Below, in pieces: positions 1 through 8,725 of a DNA stretch of 64,000 nucleotides. The notes beneath the pieces are model-generated. The model was not told where the DNA came from. It made no database searches and saw only the letters and a program-made list of their open reading frames with translations. Every line of letters begins with the position of its first letter. The first letter of the stretch is position 1. Origin of the DNA: Rhodoferax sp. (GTDB taxonomy: Bacteria; Pseudomonadota; Gammaproteobacteria; Burkholderiales; Burkholderiaceae_C). Where the stretch lies: positions 1 through 64,000 of the forward strand of contig NZ_JAQTWL010000016.1 in assembly GCF_028689295.1 (NCBI RefSeq). Reading direction: 5' to 3'. Position numbers and translations under genes: made by a program.

Positions 1-22
1 TGTAGACATGATGGATGACCTG

Positions 23-58
23 CCAACCTCGTAAACGTGGGTTATGTTTCGAGGTTGG
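23..58. repeat. perfect 9-bp hairpin upstream of the IS110 transposase
   Basis: The arms ccaacctcg (23-31) and cgaggttgg (50-58) are perfectly complementary around an 18-base loop. In the IS110 group the noncoding left end encodes a bridge RNA, so this stem may belong to such an RNA. That role is inferred from position only. Confidence 0.5.
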
Positions 59-98
59 AGAACTTCGTAACACAGAGCCATTAACGAGGAGACAGGTC

Positions 99-1229
99 AT
101 GGAAAAGTTTAACGGCATTTATGTTGGCTTGGACGTACACAAAGCCACGATAGCGGTGGCGCTCGTCAGGGGGCTGCGCTCACAGGTGCAGTACTTTGGC
201 GAAATCGCCAACACACCCGCGGAAATCAAAAAGCTGGTCAAAAGACTCAGCCCGCAGGGCGAAGTGATGAACTTCTGTTATGAGGCCGGAGGCTGTGGGT
301 ACGAGGTCTACTACCAGCTCAAAAAGCTTGGTCAGGCGTGCGAGGTGGTGGCGCCCTCGCTGATCCCGCGCAAGGCTGGCACGCGCATCAAGACAGATCG
401 ACGCGATGCCATGATGCTGGCCAAACTGCACAGCAGTGGAGATTTGACAGCCGTGTGGGTACCCGACAAAGAGCAGGAAGCCATGCGAGACCTCAGCCGC
501 GCCCGCGAGGACATGATGCAAATGCAAACCAAGGCGCGCCAAAGACTGGGGGCGTTCTTGCTGCGCCACGGCAAGGTATATGAAGGCAAGAGCCGCTGGA
601 CCCAGGCTCATTGGCGCTGGATGGAGACGATCACCTTTGAGACGGCCATGCAACAGATTGTGCTGCAAGAATATATCGAAGCAGCCAAAGACCTGGAGCG
701 CCGGGTGCTGGGCTTGGAAGGCCAGATCAGACTGGCCATGGCGGGCTGGAACCTGGAGCCGGTGGTCAAGGCCCTGATGGCACTGCGCGGGGTCAGCATG
801 ATCACGGCCGTCGCCACAATCGCCGAACTCGGAGACCTCACTCGCTTTGACACCCCGAAAGAACTGATGGCCTATCTGGGTTTGGTGCCCAGCGAGCACT
901 CCAGTGGAGGCAGCAAACGCCAGGGTGGCATCACCAAAACGGGCAATGGCCACGTTCGCCGCATGTTGGTGGAGTCTGCTTGGAACTACCGCTTTGCGCC
1001 AAGAAAAACGCGCGACATCCAAAAGCGCGCTGAGCAAACCAGCGAGCAGGTGCAGGCGATCGCTTGGGAAGGGCAAAAGAGGCTATGCGCCCGGTATCAA
1101 AAGCTGATCAATGCAGGCAAGATCAAACAGCAAGTGACCACGGCGGTGGCGCGAGAGCTCACGGGCTTCATTTGGGCTATCGCCTGTGAAGTCAGTGGCA
1201 AGGCGCACGCCAGCAAGGCCACCCAATGA
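99..1229 (+). CDS. IS110-family transposase (DEDD recombinase)
   Basis: This 376-residue protein catalyses excision and insertion of the element. The N-terminal DEDD RuvC-like domain is visible as GLDVHK, the acidic CYEAGG segment and DRRDAMMLA. The C-terminal Transposase_20 domain contains ALRGVSMITA, a YLGLVPSEHSSG stretch and the conserved serine region followed by GNGHVRRMLVESAW. I chose the ATG at 99 because gaggag lies a few bases upstream and the protein then begins with the family-typical MEKFNGIYVGLDVHK; a longer frame begins at 15 but its first 28 residues do not look like the family. The gene looks intact and potentially active. Whether it belongs to the IS110 or IS1111 subgroup is not decided here. 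Confidence 0.93.
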   Translation: MEKFNGIYVGLDVHKATIAVALVRGLRSQVQYFGEIANTPAEIKKLVKRLSPQGEVMNFCYEAGGCGYEVYYQLKKLGQACEVVAPSLIPRKAGTRIKTDRRDAMMLAKLHSSGDLTAVWVPDKEQEAMRDLSRAREDMMQMQTKARQRLGAFLLRHGKVYEGKSRWTQAHWRWMETITFETAMQQIVLQEYIEAAKDLERRVLGLEGQIRLAMAGWNLEPVVKALMALRGVSMITAVATIAELGDLTRFDTPKELMAYLGLVPSEHSSGGSKRQGGITKTGNGHVRRMLVESAWNYRFAPRKTRDIQKRAEQTSEQVQAIAWEGQKRLCARYQKLINAGKIKQQVTTAVARELTGFIWAIACEVSGKAHASKATQ

Positions 1230-1238
1230 GCACCAGAG

Positions 1239-1447
1239 TCGGTGACTGCGGTTCAGGGGTTGCAGGAGCCTTTTGCAGAACCCCTGACGCTCCCATGTGG
1301 CGCTTCTTTGCAAAAAGGAGCTGACCCACGACTGTAGAGAAGGGCAGCTGCGCGATGAAGACAAGTCAGGTCGGTAACCAACCCACGCATATCAGAGTGA
1401 TCCACCGTCGCCCCACAGCCTTGTAGCCCCTGAACCACAGTCACTGA
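1239..1447 (+). ncRNA. structured noncoding segment, candidate bridge/seek RNA
   Basis: Directly after the transposase, a 26-base segment at 1239-1264 recurs in inverted orientation at 1422-1447 with 22 of 26 positions matching. Inside lies a smaller pair, ccttttgca near 1269-1277 and tgcaaaaagg near 1310-1319. IS1111-type relatives encode their guide RNA downstream of the transposase, so this stretch is a candidate. An unrelated miniature repeat would look similar. No open reading frame here is convincing. Confidence 0.35.
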
Positions 1448-1585
1448 CTCAGAAAAACCAAGAAACAGAGAAAAAACCTAATCAACTTATTGACAGGTCA
1501 ATCCATATCGGGAGCGAGATTGGAGCTATGCAACTTGTGGTCAAATTATAGGTTTCACTCTTTAGCGACCACGCCCGGAGGGACT

Positions 1586-2812
1586 TTGAAGACCATACGC
1601 AAATCAGCCAAACTGGCCAACGTCTGTTATGACATTCGCGGCCCGATCATGGACGCCGCGCGCCAGATGGAAGAAGAGGGTCACAAGATCATCAAACTCA
1701 ACATCGGCAATCTGGCGGTGTTCGGCTTTGATTCGCCTGAGGAAATCCAGCAGGACATGATCCGCAACCTGCCCAATTCGGCGGGCTACTCCGACAGCAA
1801 AGGCATCTTTGCCGCGCGCAAGGCGGTCATGCACGAAACCCAGAAACAGGGCATCAAAGGCGTCACACTGGACGACATTTACCTCGGCAACGGCGCCAGC
1901 GAACTGATCGTGATGGCCACCAACGCTCTGCTCGACGATGGCGACGAGATTTTGCTGCCATCGCCAGATTACCCTTTGTGGACGGCAGCTGCCAGCCTGT
2001 CGGGCGGCACGCCGGTGCATTATCTTTGTGATGAGGCCAATGGCTGGATGCCCGACCTCAACGACATTCGCGCCAAGATCACGCCGCGCACCAAGGGTCT
2101 GGTGGTGATCAATCCCAATAATCCGACGGGTGCGCTGTACGCCGATGAATTGCTGGTATCCCTGGTGCAAATCGCCCGTGAACACGGCCTGGTGATTTTT
2201 GCCGACGAAGTCTATGACAAGGTGCTATACGATGGCGCCAAGCACACGGCCATGGGCTCGCTGAGCGAGGATGTGTTGACGCTGACGTTTAATTCACTGT
2301 CCAAAAGCTACCGCTCGTGCGGCTACCGCGCGGGCTGGATGATTGTCTCGGGTGACAAAAAACCCGCCAAGGACTACATCGAGGGCCTGAACATGCTCTC
2401 CAACATGCGCTTGTGTTCCAACGTGCCGGGCCAGTGGGCGATTCAGACGGCGCTGGGTGGCTACCAGAGCATCAACGATCTCGTCTGTGAGGGCGGCCGG
2501 TTGCGCCGTCAGCGCGATCTGGCCTATGAACTCATCACTGCGATTCCGGGTGTGAGCTGCGTCAAGCCCATGGCCGCGCTGTACATGTTCCCCAAGCTTG
2601 ACCCGGTCATGTATCCCATTGCCGACGACCAGCAGTTCTTTTTGGAACTACTGCAGGAAACCAAGGTGATGCTGGTGCAGGGCACCGGCTTCAACTGGCC
2701 TGCGCCCGACCATTTCCGCATGGTGTTTTTGCCCTATGAAGACGAGTTGCGCGAGGCCATTGGCCGTGTGGCCAAATTCCTAGAAGGCTACCGCAAGCGG
2801 CACAGCAACTAA
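1586..2812 (+). CDS. alaA: alanine/glutamate-pyruvate aminotransferase, AlaA type
   Basis: This PLP-dependent class I aminotransferase makes alanine from pyruvate and glutamate in the cytoplasm. The 408-residue product follows E. coli AlaA closely, with NVCYDIRGP near the N-terminus, PSPDYPLWTAA, NPNNPTGA, FADEVYDK and the PLP-binding lysine in NSLSKSY (about residue 240). I chose TTG at 1586 because ggagg lies five bases upstream and homologues begin at this point; an upstream extension to 1490 is unlike the family. The IS110 element sits immediately upstream, so the native promoter may have been displaced. hom follows after 20 bases, which suggests co-transcription of the alanine and threonine genes. 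Confidence 0.92.
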   Translation: MKTIRKSAKLANVCYDIRGPIMDAARQMEEEGHKIIKLNIGNLAVFGFDSPEEIQQDMIRNLPNSAGYSDSKGIFAARKAVMHETQKQGIKGVTLDDIYLGNGASELIVMATNALLDDGDEILLPSPDYPLWTAAASLSGGTPVHYLCDEANGWMPDLNDIRAKITPRTKGLVVINPNNPTGALYADELLVSLVQIAREHGLVIFADEVYDKVLYDGAKHTAMGSLSEDVLTLTFNSLSKSYRSCGYRAGWMIVSGDKKPAKDYIEGLNMLSNMRLCSNVPGQWAIQTALGGYQSINDLVCEGGRLRRQRDLAYELITAIPGVSCVKPMAALYMFPKLDPVMYPIADDQQFFLELLQETKVMLVQGTGFNWPAPDHFRMVFLPYEDELREAIGRVAKFLEGYRKRHSN

Positions 2813-2832
2813 ATTTTTTCCTTATCAACTTT

Positions 2833-4197
2833 ATGAAATCTATTCAAGTCGGCCTGTTGGGCATCGGAGTCGTGGGCTCGGGCACTTTCAATGTGCTCAG
2901 GCGTAATCAGGAAGAAATCAAGCGTCGCGCCGGGCGCGGCATCGAGATCACACAAGTGGCCGACCTGAACGTGGCGCGTGCCCAGGAACTGGTGGGGCCG
3001 GATGTGACCGTGGTCAACGACGCCCGTGCCGTCATTGCCAACCCCGACATCGACATCGTGATCGAGCTCATTGGCGGTTACGGCATTGCCAAAACGCTGG
3101 TGCTCGAAGCCATTGCCGCGGGCAAACATGTGGTCACGGCCAACAAGGCCTTGCTGGCTGTGCATGGCACGGAGATTTTTGCGGCAGCATCAGCCAAAGG
3201 CGTGATGGTGGCGTTTGAAGCAGCCGTGGCCGGTGGCATCCCGATCATCAAGGCGCTACGTGAAGGGCTCACGGCCAACCGCATTCAGTGGATTGCCGGC
3301 ATCATCAATGGCACCACCAACTTCATTTTGAGCGAAATGCGCGACAAGGGGCTGGACTTTGCGGTGGCGCTCAAACAAGCGCAAGCATTGGGCTATGCCG
3401 AAGCCGACCCGACTTTTGATATTGAAGGCATTGATGCCGCACACAAGGCCACGTTGATGAGTGCGATTGCCTTCGGCGTGCCGGTGCAATTCGACAAGGC
3501 CTACATTGAGGGCATCACCAAGCTCGGTGCCGCCGACATCAAATACGCCGAGCAACTGGGTTACCGCATCAAGCTGCTGGGCATCACCAAGCGGCGCCAA
3601 GGCGACGCGACCAAGGGTACGGTGGATGGCATCGAGCTGCGCGTGCATCCCTGCCTGATTCCAGCCAAGCGGCTGATTGCCAATGTCGAAGGCGCCATGA
3701 ACGCCGTGGTGGTGCAGGGCGACGCTGTGGGCACCACGTTGTACTACGGGAAAGGCGCCGGTTCAGAGCCCACGGCCAGCGCGGTGATTGCCGACCTGGT
3801 GGACATCACCCGCCTGCACACCGCTGACCCCAAGCAGCGTGTGCCGCACCTGGCCTTCCAGCCCAACGCCATGAGCGACCTGCCGGTGTTGCCGATGGGC
3901 GAGGTCGTGACCAGCTATTACCTGCGCTTGCGTGTGGCCGACGAGACCGGCGTGCTGGCCAAGGTCACGGGCATTCTCGCGGATGCTGGCATCAGCATCG
4001 ACGCGGTGCTGCAGCGCGAAGCCGACGAGATTGGCATCGAGGTGGCCAGCGGCCAGCCCCAGGTGCCGCAAACCGATGTCATCATCCTGACCCACGACTG
4101 CATGGAAGCCCGCATGAACGCGGCCATCGCGCAGATGCAGGCGCTGCCAACGGTGCTGGAGCCCATCACCCGCATTCGCAAGGAAGAACTGGCCTGA
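2833..4197 (+). CDS. hom: homoserine dehydrogenase
   Basis: Homoserine dehydrogenase reduces aspartate semialdehyde to homoserine with NAD(P)H, the branch step to threonine and methionine. The 454-residue protein starts with the nucleotide-binding fold GLLGIGVVGSGTF, continues with the catalytic region around NGTTNFIL and EADPTFDIEG, and ends in an ACT domain (about residues 350-430, beginning YYLRLRVADETGVLAKV) that in this family mediates feedback by threonine. It is monofunctional, without the aspartokinase fusion of E. coli. The thrC start lies one base after its stop, so the pair is a hom-thrC operon. Confidence 0.96.
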   Translation: MKSIQVGLLGIGVVGSGTFNVLRRNQEEIKRRAGRGIEITQVADLNVARAQELVGPDVTVVNDARAVIANPDIDIVIELIGGYGIAKTLVLEAIAAGKHVVTANKALLAVHGTEIFAAASAKGVMVAFEAAVAGGIPIIKALREGLTANRIQWIAGIINGTTNFILSEMRDKGLDFAVALKQAQALGYAEADPTFDIEGIDAAHKATLMSAIAFGVPVQFDKAYIEGITKLGAADIKYAEQLGYRIKLLGITKRRQGDATKGTVDGIELRVHPCLIPAKRLIANVEGAMNAVVVQGDAVGTTLYYGKGAGSEPTASAVIADLVDITRLHTADPKQRVPHLAFQPNAMSDLPVLPMGEVVTSYYLRLRVADETGVLAKVTGILADAGISIDAVLQREADEIGIEVASGQPQVPQTDVIILTHDCMEARMNAAIAQMQALPTVLEPITRIRKEELA

Positions 4198-4198
4198 C

Positions 4199-5626
4199 AT
4201 GAAGTACATCTCGACCCGGGGCGACCAAAGCCCCAAGCATTTTTGCGACATCCTGCTTGAAGGCCTGGCGCCTGATGGTGGTTTGTACCTGCCTGAGTCT
4301 TACCCGCAGATTGACGATGCCACGTTGAGCCGCTGGCGTGGTGTGTACCACAGCCAAGGTTATGCCGAGCTCGCTTTCGAAGTGCTGTCGCTTTACATCG
4401 ACGACATTCCCGCGGCCGACCTGAAGGCCCTGTGCCACAAGACCTACACGTTTGAAGTGTTCGGCACCCCGGAGATCGTGCCGCTACGTCCGCTTGAAGA
4501 TGGCATCTGGCTGGAGGCCCTGTCCAACGGCCCGACGCTGGCCTTCAAGGACATGGCGATGCAATTGCTGGGCAACTTGTTTGAGTACGAGCTGGCGCGC
4601 CGTGGCGAAGAGCTCAACATTCTGGGTGCCACCAGCGGCGACACCGGTAGCGCCGCTGAATACGCCATGCGCGGCAAAAAGGGCGTGCGCGTCTTCATGA
4701 CCAGCCCCGCCGGGCGCATGAGCCCGTTCCAGCAGGCGCAAATGTTCAGCCTGATGGACGACAACATCGTCAACATCGCGGTGGACGGCGTGTTCGACGA
4801 CTGCCAGGACATGGTCAAGGCGGTCAGCAACGACCTCGATTTCAAGCGTCAGTACAAGATTGGCACCGTCAATTCGATCAATTGGGCGCGCCTGCTGGCG
4901 CAGGTGGTCTATTACTTTGCCGGTTACTTCCAAGCCACTCAAAAGAATACCGAAAAAGTCAGCTTCACCGTGCCCAGTGGTAATTTTGGCAATGTCTGCG
5001 CCGGGCATGTGGCGCGCATGATGGGCTTGCCCATTGCCCGTCTGGTGGTGGCCACCAACGAAAACGACGTGCTCGACGAATTTTTCAGGACCGGCGTTTA
5101 CCGGGTGCGCAGCAGCACCGACACGCACGAGACCTCCAGTCCGTCGATGGACATTTCCAAGGCGAGCAACTTCGAGCGCTTTGTGTTCGACCTGTTGGGG
5201 CGCGACGCGGCCTTGACCAAATCGTATTTCGGCGATGCCCTGAGCCGCGTGGGTTTCTTTGACCTCGAAGCGCACCCGGCCTTCAGTCAAGCGGCCAGAC
5301 GCTACGGCTTCGACAGCGGCAAAAGCACCCATGCGGACCGCCTGGCGACCATCAGGGACACCTGGGAGCGCCACGGCATGATGATCGACACCCACACTGC
5401 GGACGGCGTCAAGGTGGCACGAGAACACGTGCAGGCTGGCGTGCCGATGATCGTGCTCGAAACCGCTTTGCCCATCAAGTTTGCCGAAACCATCGTCGAG
5501 GCCACCGGCCGCGAGCCGGACCGTCCGGCCAAATTCATCGGCATCGAGGCCCTGCCCAAGCGCGTGGTCAGCATGGCGGCCGATGTGCAGGCCATCAAGA
5601 CCTTTGTCGCCGGGCATTGCGCATGA
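4199..5626 (+). CDS. thrC: threonine synthase
   Basis: Threonine synthase converts O-phosphohomoserine to threonine using PLP. The 475-residue protein is of the long class with an N-terminal MKYISTRGD start. The PLP lysine is in LAFKDMAMQLLG (residue 117), and the phosphate-binding loop ATSGDTGSAAEYA follows. The start lies one base beyond the hom stop, so expression is probably coupled. Its stop codon overlaps the mobB start as ATGA, joining amino acid synthesis to the molybdenum cofactor genes in one transcript. Confidence 0.96.
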   Translation: MKYISTRGDQSPKHFCDILLEGLAPDGGLYLPESYPQIDDATLSRWRGVYHSQGYAELAFEVLSLYIDDIPAADLKALCHKTYTFEVFGTPEIVPLRPLEDGIWLEALSNGPTLAFKDMAMQLLGNLFEYELARRGEELNILGATSGDTGSAAEYAMRGKKGVRVFMTSPAGRMSPFQQAQMFSLMDDNIVNIAVDGVFDDCQDMVKAVSNDLDFKRQYKIGTVNSINWARLLAQVVYYFAGYFQATQKNTEKVSFTVPSGNFGNVCAGHVARMMGLPIARLVVATNENDVLDEFFRTGVYRVRSSTDTHETSSPSMDISKASNFERFVFDLLGRDAALTKSYFGDALSRVGFFDLEAHPAFSQAARRYGFDSGKSTHADRLATIRDTWERHGMMIDTHTADGVKVAREHVQAGVPMIVLETALPIKFAETIVEATGREPDRPAKFIGIEALPKRVVSMAADVQAIKTFVAGHCA

Positions 5627-6156
5627 AGGTGGTTGGCTTTGCCGGTTTTTCCGGTTCGGGCAAGACCACGCTGGTCGAGCGGCTGATTCCAGCGCTGCGG
5701 CTCAAGGGCCTGCGCGTCTCGGTGGTCAAACACGCCCACCACCGTTTTGACATTGACCACGAAGGCAAGGACACGTATCGCCATCGCGAGGCCGGGGCCT
5801 TTGAAGTGGTGGTGGCATCCGACAAACGCATGGCTCTGATGCGCGAATTCGAGGTCGCCAGGCGGCCCACGGTGCACCAGTTGCTGGCCGAGCTGTACGA
5901 GGGCGTGGACTGGGTGCTGGTGGAGGGCTTCAAGGATTCCGATTTGCAAAAAGTGGAAGTCTGGCGCGCCGTATCGGAGAAGCCCGCGCGCTACCCGCAA
6001 GACGACTTCATCACGGCCATCGCCACCGATTCGCCCGATCACTTGCCCGTGCCCACGCAACTGCCGGTGCTCGATCTCAACGACCCCGATGCGGTGGTGG
6101 ACTGGCTGATCGCGCAAGGGCCGCGTTTTGACTATCATTTTGAGAATTACGCATGA
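5623..6156 (+). CDS. mobB: molybdopterin-guanine dinucleotide biosynthesis adapter MobB
   Basis: MobB is a small GTP-binding protein that assists MobA in forming the guanine dinucleotide form of molybdenum cofactor. The 177-residue product begins with the P-loop GFSGSGKTTL (about residues 6-15), then SVVKHAHHRFDIDHEGKD and LVEGFKD, all typical of the family. I used the ATG at 5623, which overlaps the thrC stop as ATGA; a TTG two codons upstream is possible but less likely. Its own stop overlaps the moeA start in the same way. Confidence 0.93.
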   Translation: MKVVGFAGFSGSGKTTLVERLIPALRLKGLRVSVVKHAHHRFDIDHEGKDTYRHREAGAFEVVVASDKRMALMREFEVARRPTVHQLLAELYEGVDWVLVEGFKDSDLQKVEVWRAVSEKPARYPQDDFITAIATDSPDHLPVPTQLPVLDLNDPDAVVDWLIAQGPRFDYHFENYA

Positions 6157-7400
6157 CCACAGCCCGTCCCGCCCCCAAGCCTTTGATGGCGCTCGATGAT
6201 GCGCTGGCACAATTGCTGGGCCACGCCACAGCGCTGGTGGGTCAGGAGCAGGTGAGCACTTTCGATGCCGATGGGCGGGTGCTGGCGCAAGATTTGGTGT
6301 CGCAACTGCAAGTGCCGCCGCAAGACAACAGTTCGATGGACGGTTACGCGCTGCGGTGTGCTGATTTGGCTGACCTGGCTGATCTGACCCAGTCGCTGCC
6401 TGTGTCGCAGCGCATCCCGGCGGGAAGCGCGGGCGCGCCCCTGAAGCCCGGGACCGTGGCGCGCATTTTTACCGGTGCGCCGATTCCGTCAGGCGCCGAT
6501 GCCGTGGTGATGCAGGAAGACTGCGATGTGCTCGCCGATGGCAGCGTGCGCGTCAAGACCCGGCCTGAATTGGGGCAGTGGATACGTCGCGCTGGTGAAG
6601 ATGTCACGCGCGGCGCGGTCGTGCTTCAGCAAGGCCAGCGGCTCACGCCCGCCGCATTGGGAATGGCGGCCAGCATTGGCATGGATGTGCTGAGCGTGGC
6701 ACGTCGCCCCAGGGTGGCCCTGTTTTCAACCGGCGATGAGCTGGTGATGCCGGGCACGGTGGCACCGCAGGACATGCCGCCCGGTGCCATTTACAACTCG
6801 AACCGATTTTTCCTGAGGGCCCTGCTGATTCGCCTGGGTTGCGAGGTGACCGACCTGGGAATCGTGCCTGATCAGCGCGATGCCACCATCGACGCCTTGC
6901 GCGGTGCTGCCGAACATCACGACGTGATTTTGACCAGCGGCGGAGTTTCGGTGGGTGAGGAGGATCACATCAAGCCTGCGGTGCAAAGTCTGGGGCATCT
7001 GGACCTGTGGCAAATTGCCATCAAACCGGGCAAGCCGTTCGCTTACGGTCGCGTTGCCAAGGCACACGTTATCGGCTTGCCGGGTAATCCGGTGTCGAGC
7101 TTCGTCACCTTTTTGCTGCTGGTGCGGCCGTTTTTGCTGAAGCTGCAAGGGGTACCGGACGTTGCGGCCAAGCCCATTGCCATGACGGCTCATTTCAGCT
7201 GGCCCAAGGCTGACCGGCGGCGCGAATTTTTGCGCGTCAAGCGCGACGGGGCGGGCGGCCTCGACCTGTTTGCCAACCAGAGTTCGGGTGTCTTGACCTC
7301 GGCGGTATGGGGCGACGGTTTGGTGGACAACCCGCCGGGCTGCCTGATTGCGCCCGGTGATGTCGTGCGTTTCATTCCCTTTTCGGAGTTGCTGGCATGA
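6153..7400 (+). CDS. moeA: molybdopterin molybdenumtransferase MoeA
   Basis: MoeA inserts molybdate into adenylylated molybdopterin. The 415-residue protein shows the DNSSMDGYA motif near residue 60, IFTGAPIPSGADAVVMQED, the MoCF_biosynth domain with STGDEL and SGGVSVGEEDHIK, and GLPGNPVSS in the C-terminal half. The last 70 residues form the MoeA C-terminal barrel. Length matches the family. Start and stop overlap mobB and moaD by ATGA, so translation of the three genes is probably coupled. Confidence 0.96.
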   Translation: MTTARPAPKPLMALDDALAQLLGHATALVGQEQVSTFDADGRVLAQDLVSQLQVPPQDNSSMDGYALRCADLADLADLTQSLPVSQRIPAGSAGAPLKPGTVARIFTGAPIPSGADAVVMQEDCDVLADGSVRVKTRPELGQWIRRAGEDVTRGAVVLQQGQRLTPAALGMAASIGMDVLSVARRPRVALFSTGDELVMPGTVAPQDMPPGAIYNSNRFFLRALLIRLGCEVTDLGIVPDQRDATIDALRGAAEHHDVILTSGGVSVGEEDHIKPAVQSLGHLDLWQIAIKPGKPFAYGRVAKAHVIGLPGNPVSSFVTFLLLVRPFLLKLQGVPDVAAKPIAMTAHFSWPKADRRREFLRVKRDGAGGLDLFANQSSGVLTSAVWGDGLVDNPPGCLIAPGDVVRFIPFSELLA

Positions 7401-7648
7401 AGGTCACCGTTAAATATTTTGCCTCCATCCGCGAAACCATCGGCACCGCCAGTGAACAGCGTGACACCCGGGCAAACTCGCTGGCCGCGCTGCGCGATGA
7501 ACTCATCGCCTTGGGCGGCGGCTACGCCGAGGGTTTGGCGCGCGGCAAGGCGGTGCGCCTGGCGCTCAACCAGGTGATGTGCGATGAAAGTGTGGTCCTG
7601 GGTGAGGGCGTCGAAGTGGCGTTTTTTCCGCCTGTGACCGGAGGCTAA
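7397..7648 (+). CDS. moaD: molybdopterin synthase sulfur carrier subunit MoaD
   Basis: MoaD is the ubiquitin-like small subunit of molybdopterin synthase that carries sulfur as a C-terminal thiocarboxylate. The 83-residue protein has the beta-grasp N-terminus VTVKYFASIRE, the acidic region VVLGEGVEVAFFPPVTGG, and the obligatory terminal Gly-Gly. The ATG overlaps the moeA stop, and moaE starts five bases after the stop. Confidence 0.95.
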   Translation: MKVTVKYFASIRETIGTASEQRDTRANSLAALRDELIALGGGYAEGLARGKAVRLALNQVMCDESVVLGEGVEVAFFPPVTGG

Positions 7649-7652
7649 GTTC

Positions 7653-8150
7653 ATGCGCACTGGCAACACGCCCCGGGTTTCCATTCAGACCTCCGACTTC
7701 GACCTCGGCGCTGAAGTCGCGGCATTGCGTGCGCAAGATCCGCGCGTAGGTGCCGTTTGCAGCTTCATCGGCACTGTGCGCGATCGCACCGCGGGCGAAC
7801 CTGGCGCCATCGCGAGCATGGAACTGGAACACTACCCGGGCATGACCGAGAAGTCGATCGAGGCCATGATCGATGCGGCACATCAGCGCTTTGATATTTT
7901 TGGTGCCCGCATCATCCACCGTGTCGGGCTGTTGAAACCCCTGGATCAAATCGTCATGGTGGCGGTGACCTCAAAGCACCGGGGCGAGAGTTTTCAGGCC
8001 TGCGAGTTTTTGATGGATTACCTCAAGACCCAGGCGCCCTTCTGGAAAAAAGAACAAACGCCGACAGGCGCACGCTGGGTCGATGCCCGCGTCAGTGATG
8101 ACGCGGCGCTGGCCAAATGGGGCATTGCCCTCGAAAATACGAGCTTATAA
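7653..8150 (+). CDS. moaE: molybdopterin synthase catalytic subunit MoaE
   Basis: MoaE is the large subunit that transfers two sulfurs from MoaD to precursor Z (cyclic pyranopterin). The 165-residue protein contains GAVCSFIGTVRD, MELEHYPGM, a HRVGLL strand and TSKHRGESFQAC followed by FWKKE, where the conserved lysines of the active site lie. It directly follows its partner moaD. No moaA, moaB or moaC is present in this window. Confidence 0.95.
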   Translation: MRTGNTPRVSIQTSDFDLGAEVAALRAQDPRVGAVCSFIGTVRDRTAGEPGAIASMELEHYPGMTEKSIEAMIDAAHQRFDIFGARIIHRVGLLKPLDQIVMVAVTSKHRGESFQACEFLMDYLKTQAPFWKKEQTPTGARWVDARVSDDAALAKWGIALENTSL

Positions 8151-8168
8151 GCCCAACCATAGATTGAC

Positions 8169-8717
8169 ATGCAAGACAAGACCCCCGAAACGCAAGCTGA
8201 TCACCGCGTCATCAAGAAGTATCCCAATCGCCGTCTCTACGACACTAAGACGTCCAGCTACATCACCCTGTCGGAAGTGAAGGGCCTGGTGATGCAAAGC
8301 GAGCCGTTCGAGGTGGTGGACGCAAAGACCGGGGACAACCTGACGCGCAGCATTCTGCTGCAGATCATTCTGGAGGCCGAGACCAGCGGTTCACCGATGT
8401 TCACCGCGCCGGTGCTGGAAAGCCTGATCCGCTTTTACGGCCACGCCATGCAGGGTTTCTTGGGCGGCTATCTGGAAAAAAATATCCAGACCCTGATCGA
8501 CACCCAAACCCGTTTTGCCGAGCAAACCAAGGGCTTCACACCCGAGATGTGGAAACAGTACACCACCCTGCAGCCACCGGCGATGCAGGCCATGCTGGGC
8601 GGCAGTCTGGAACAATCCAGGTCGTGGTTGGCGCAAATGCAGGAGCAAATGCAAAAGCAGGCCGGACAAATGCTTGGCGCCTTTGGCATCAACAACGCGC
8701 CTCCCAAAAAAGGTTGA
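8169..8717 (+). CDS. phaR: polyhydroxyalkanoate synthesis regulator PhaR
   Basis: PhaR binds both DNA and polyhydroxyalkanoate granules and represses phasin and storage genes until polymer appears. The 182-residue protein carries the PHB_acc DNA-binding domain with IKKYPNRRLYDT and SSYITL near the N-terminus, followed by the accessory helical repeat region FYGHAMQGFLGGYLEKN and a glutamine-rich C-terminal helix (SWLAQMQEQMQKQAGQML). It stands 18 bases after moaE and 8 bases before rimO, away from any phaC or phaA gene, which is usual in Comamonadaceae only in part. Confidence 0.9.
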   Translation: MQDKTPETQADHRVIKKYPNRRLYDTKTSSYITLSEVKGLVMQSEPFEVVDAKTGDNLTRSILLQIILEAETSGSPMFTAPVLESLIRFYGHAMQGFLGGYLEKNIQTLIDTQTRFAEQTKGFTPEMWKQYTTLQPPAMQAMLGGSLEQSRSWLAQMQEQMQKQAGQMLGAFGINNAPPKKG

Positions 8718-8725
8718 ATGTTTGA

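Larger units (their letters stand above)
1..1500 (+). mobile_element. IS110-family insertion sequence, boundaries unresolved
   Basis: The region consists of one IS110-type transposase gene with noncoding DNA on both sides. IS110 elements usually lack long terminal inverted repeats and target duplications, so neither end can be fixed by eye. The left end may lie outside the window. The right end must lie before the alaA start at 1586. The 356 bases between the transposase stop and alaA hold inverted repeats but no convincing gene. The sequence gcaggtca-like gacaggtca occurs both just before the transposase start and near 1492-1500, which may mark part of an end or a target sequence. Confidence 0.55.
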
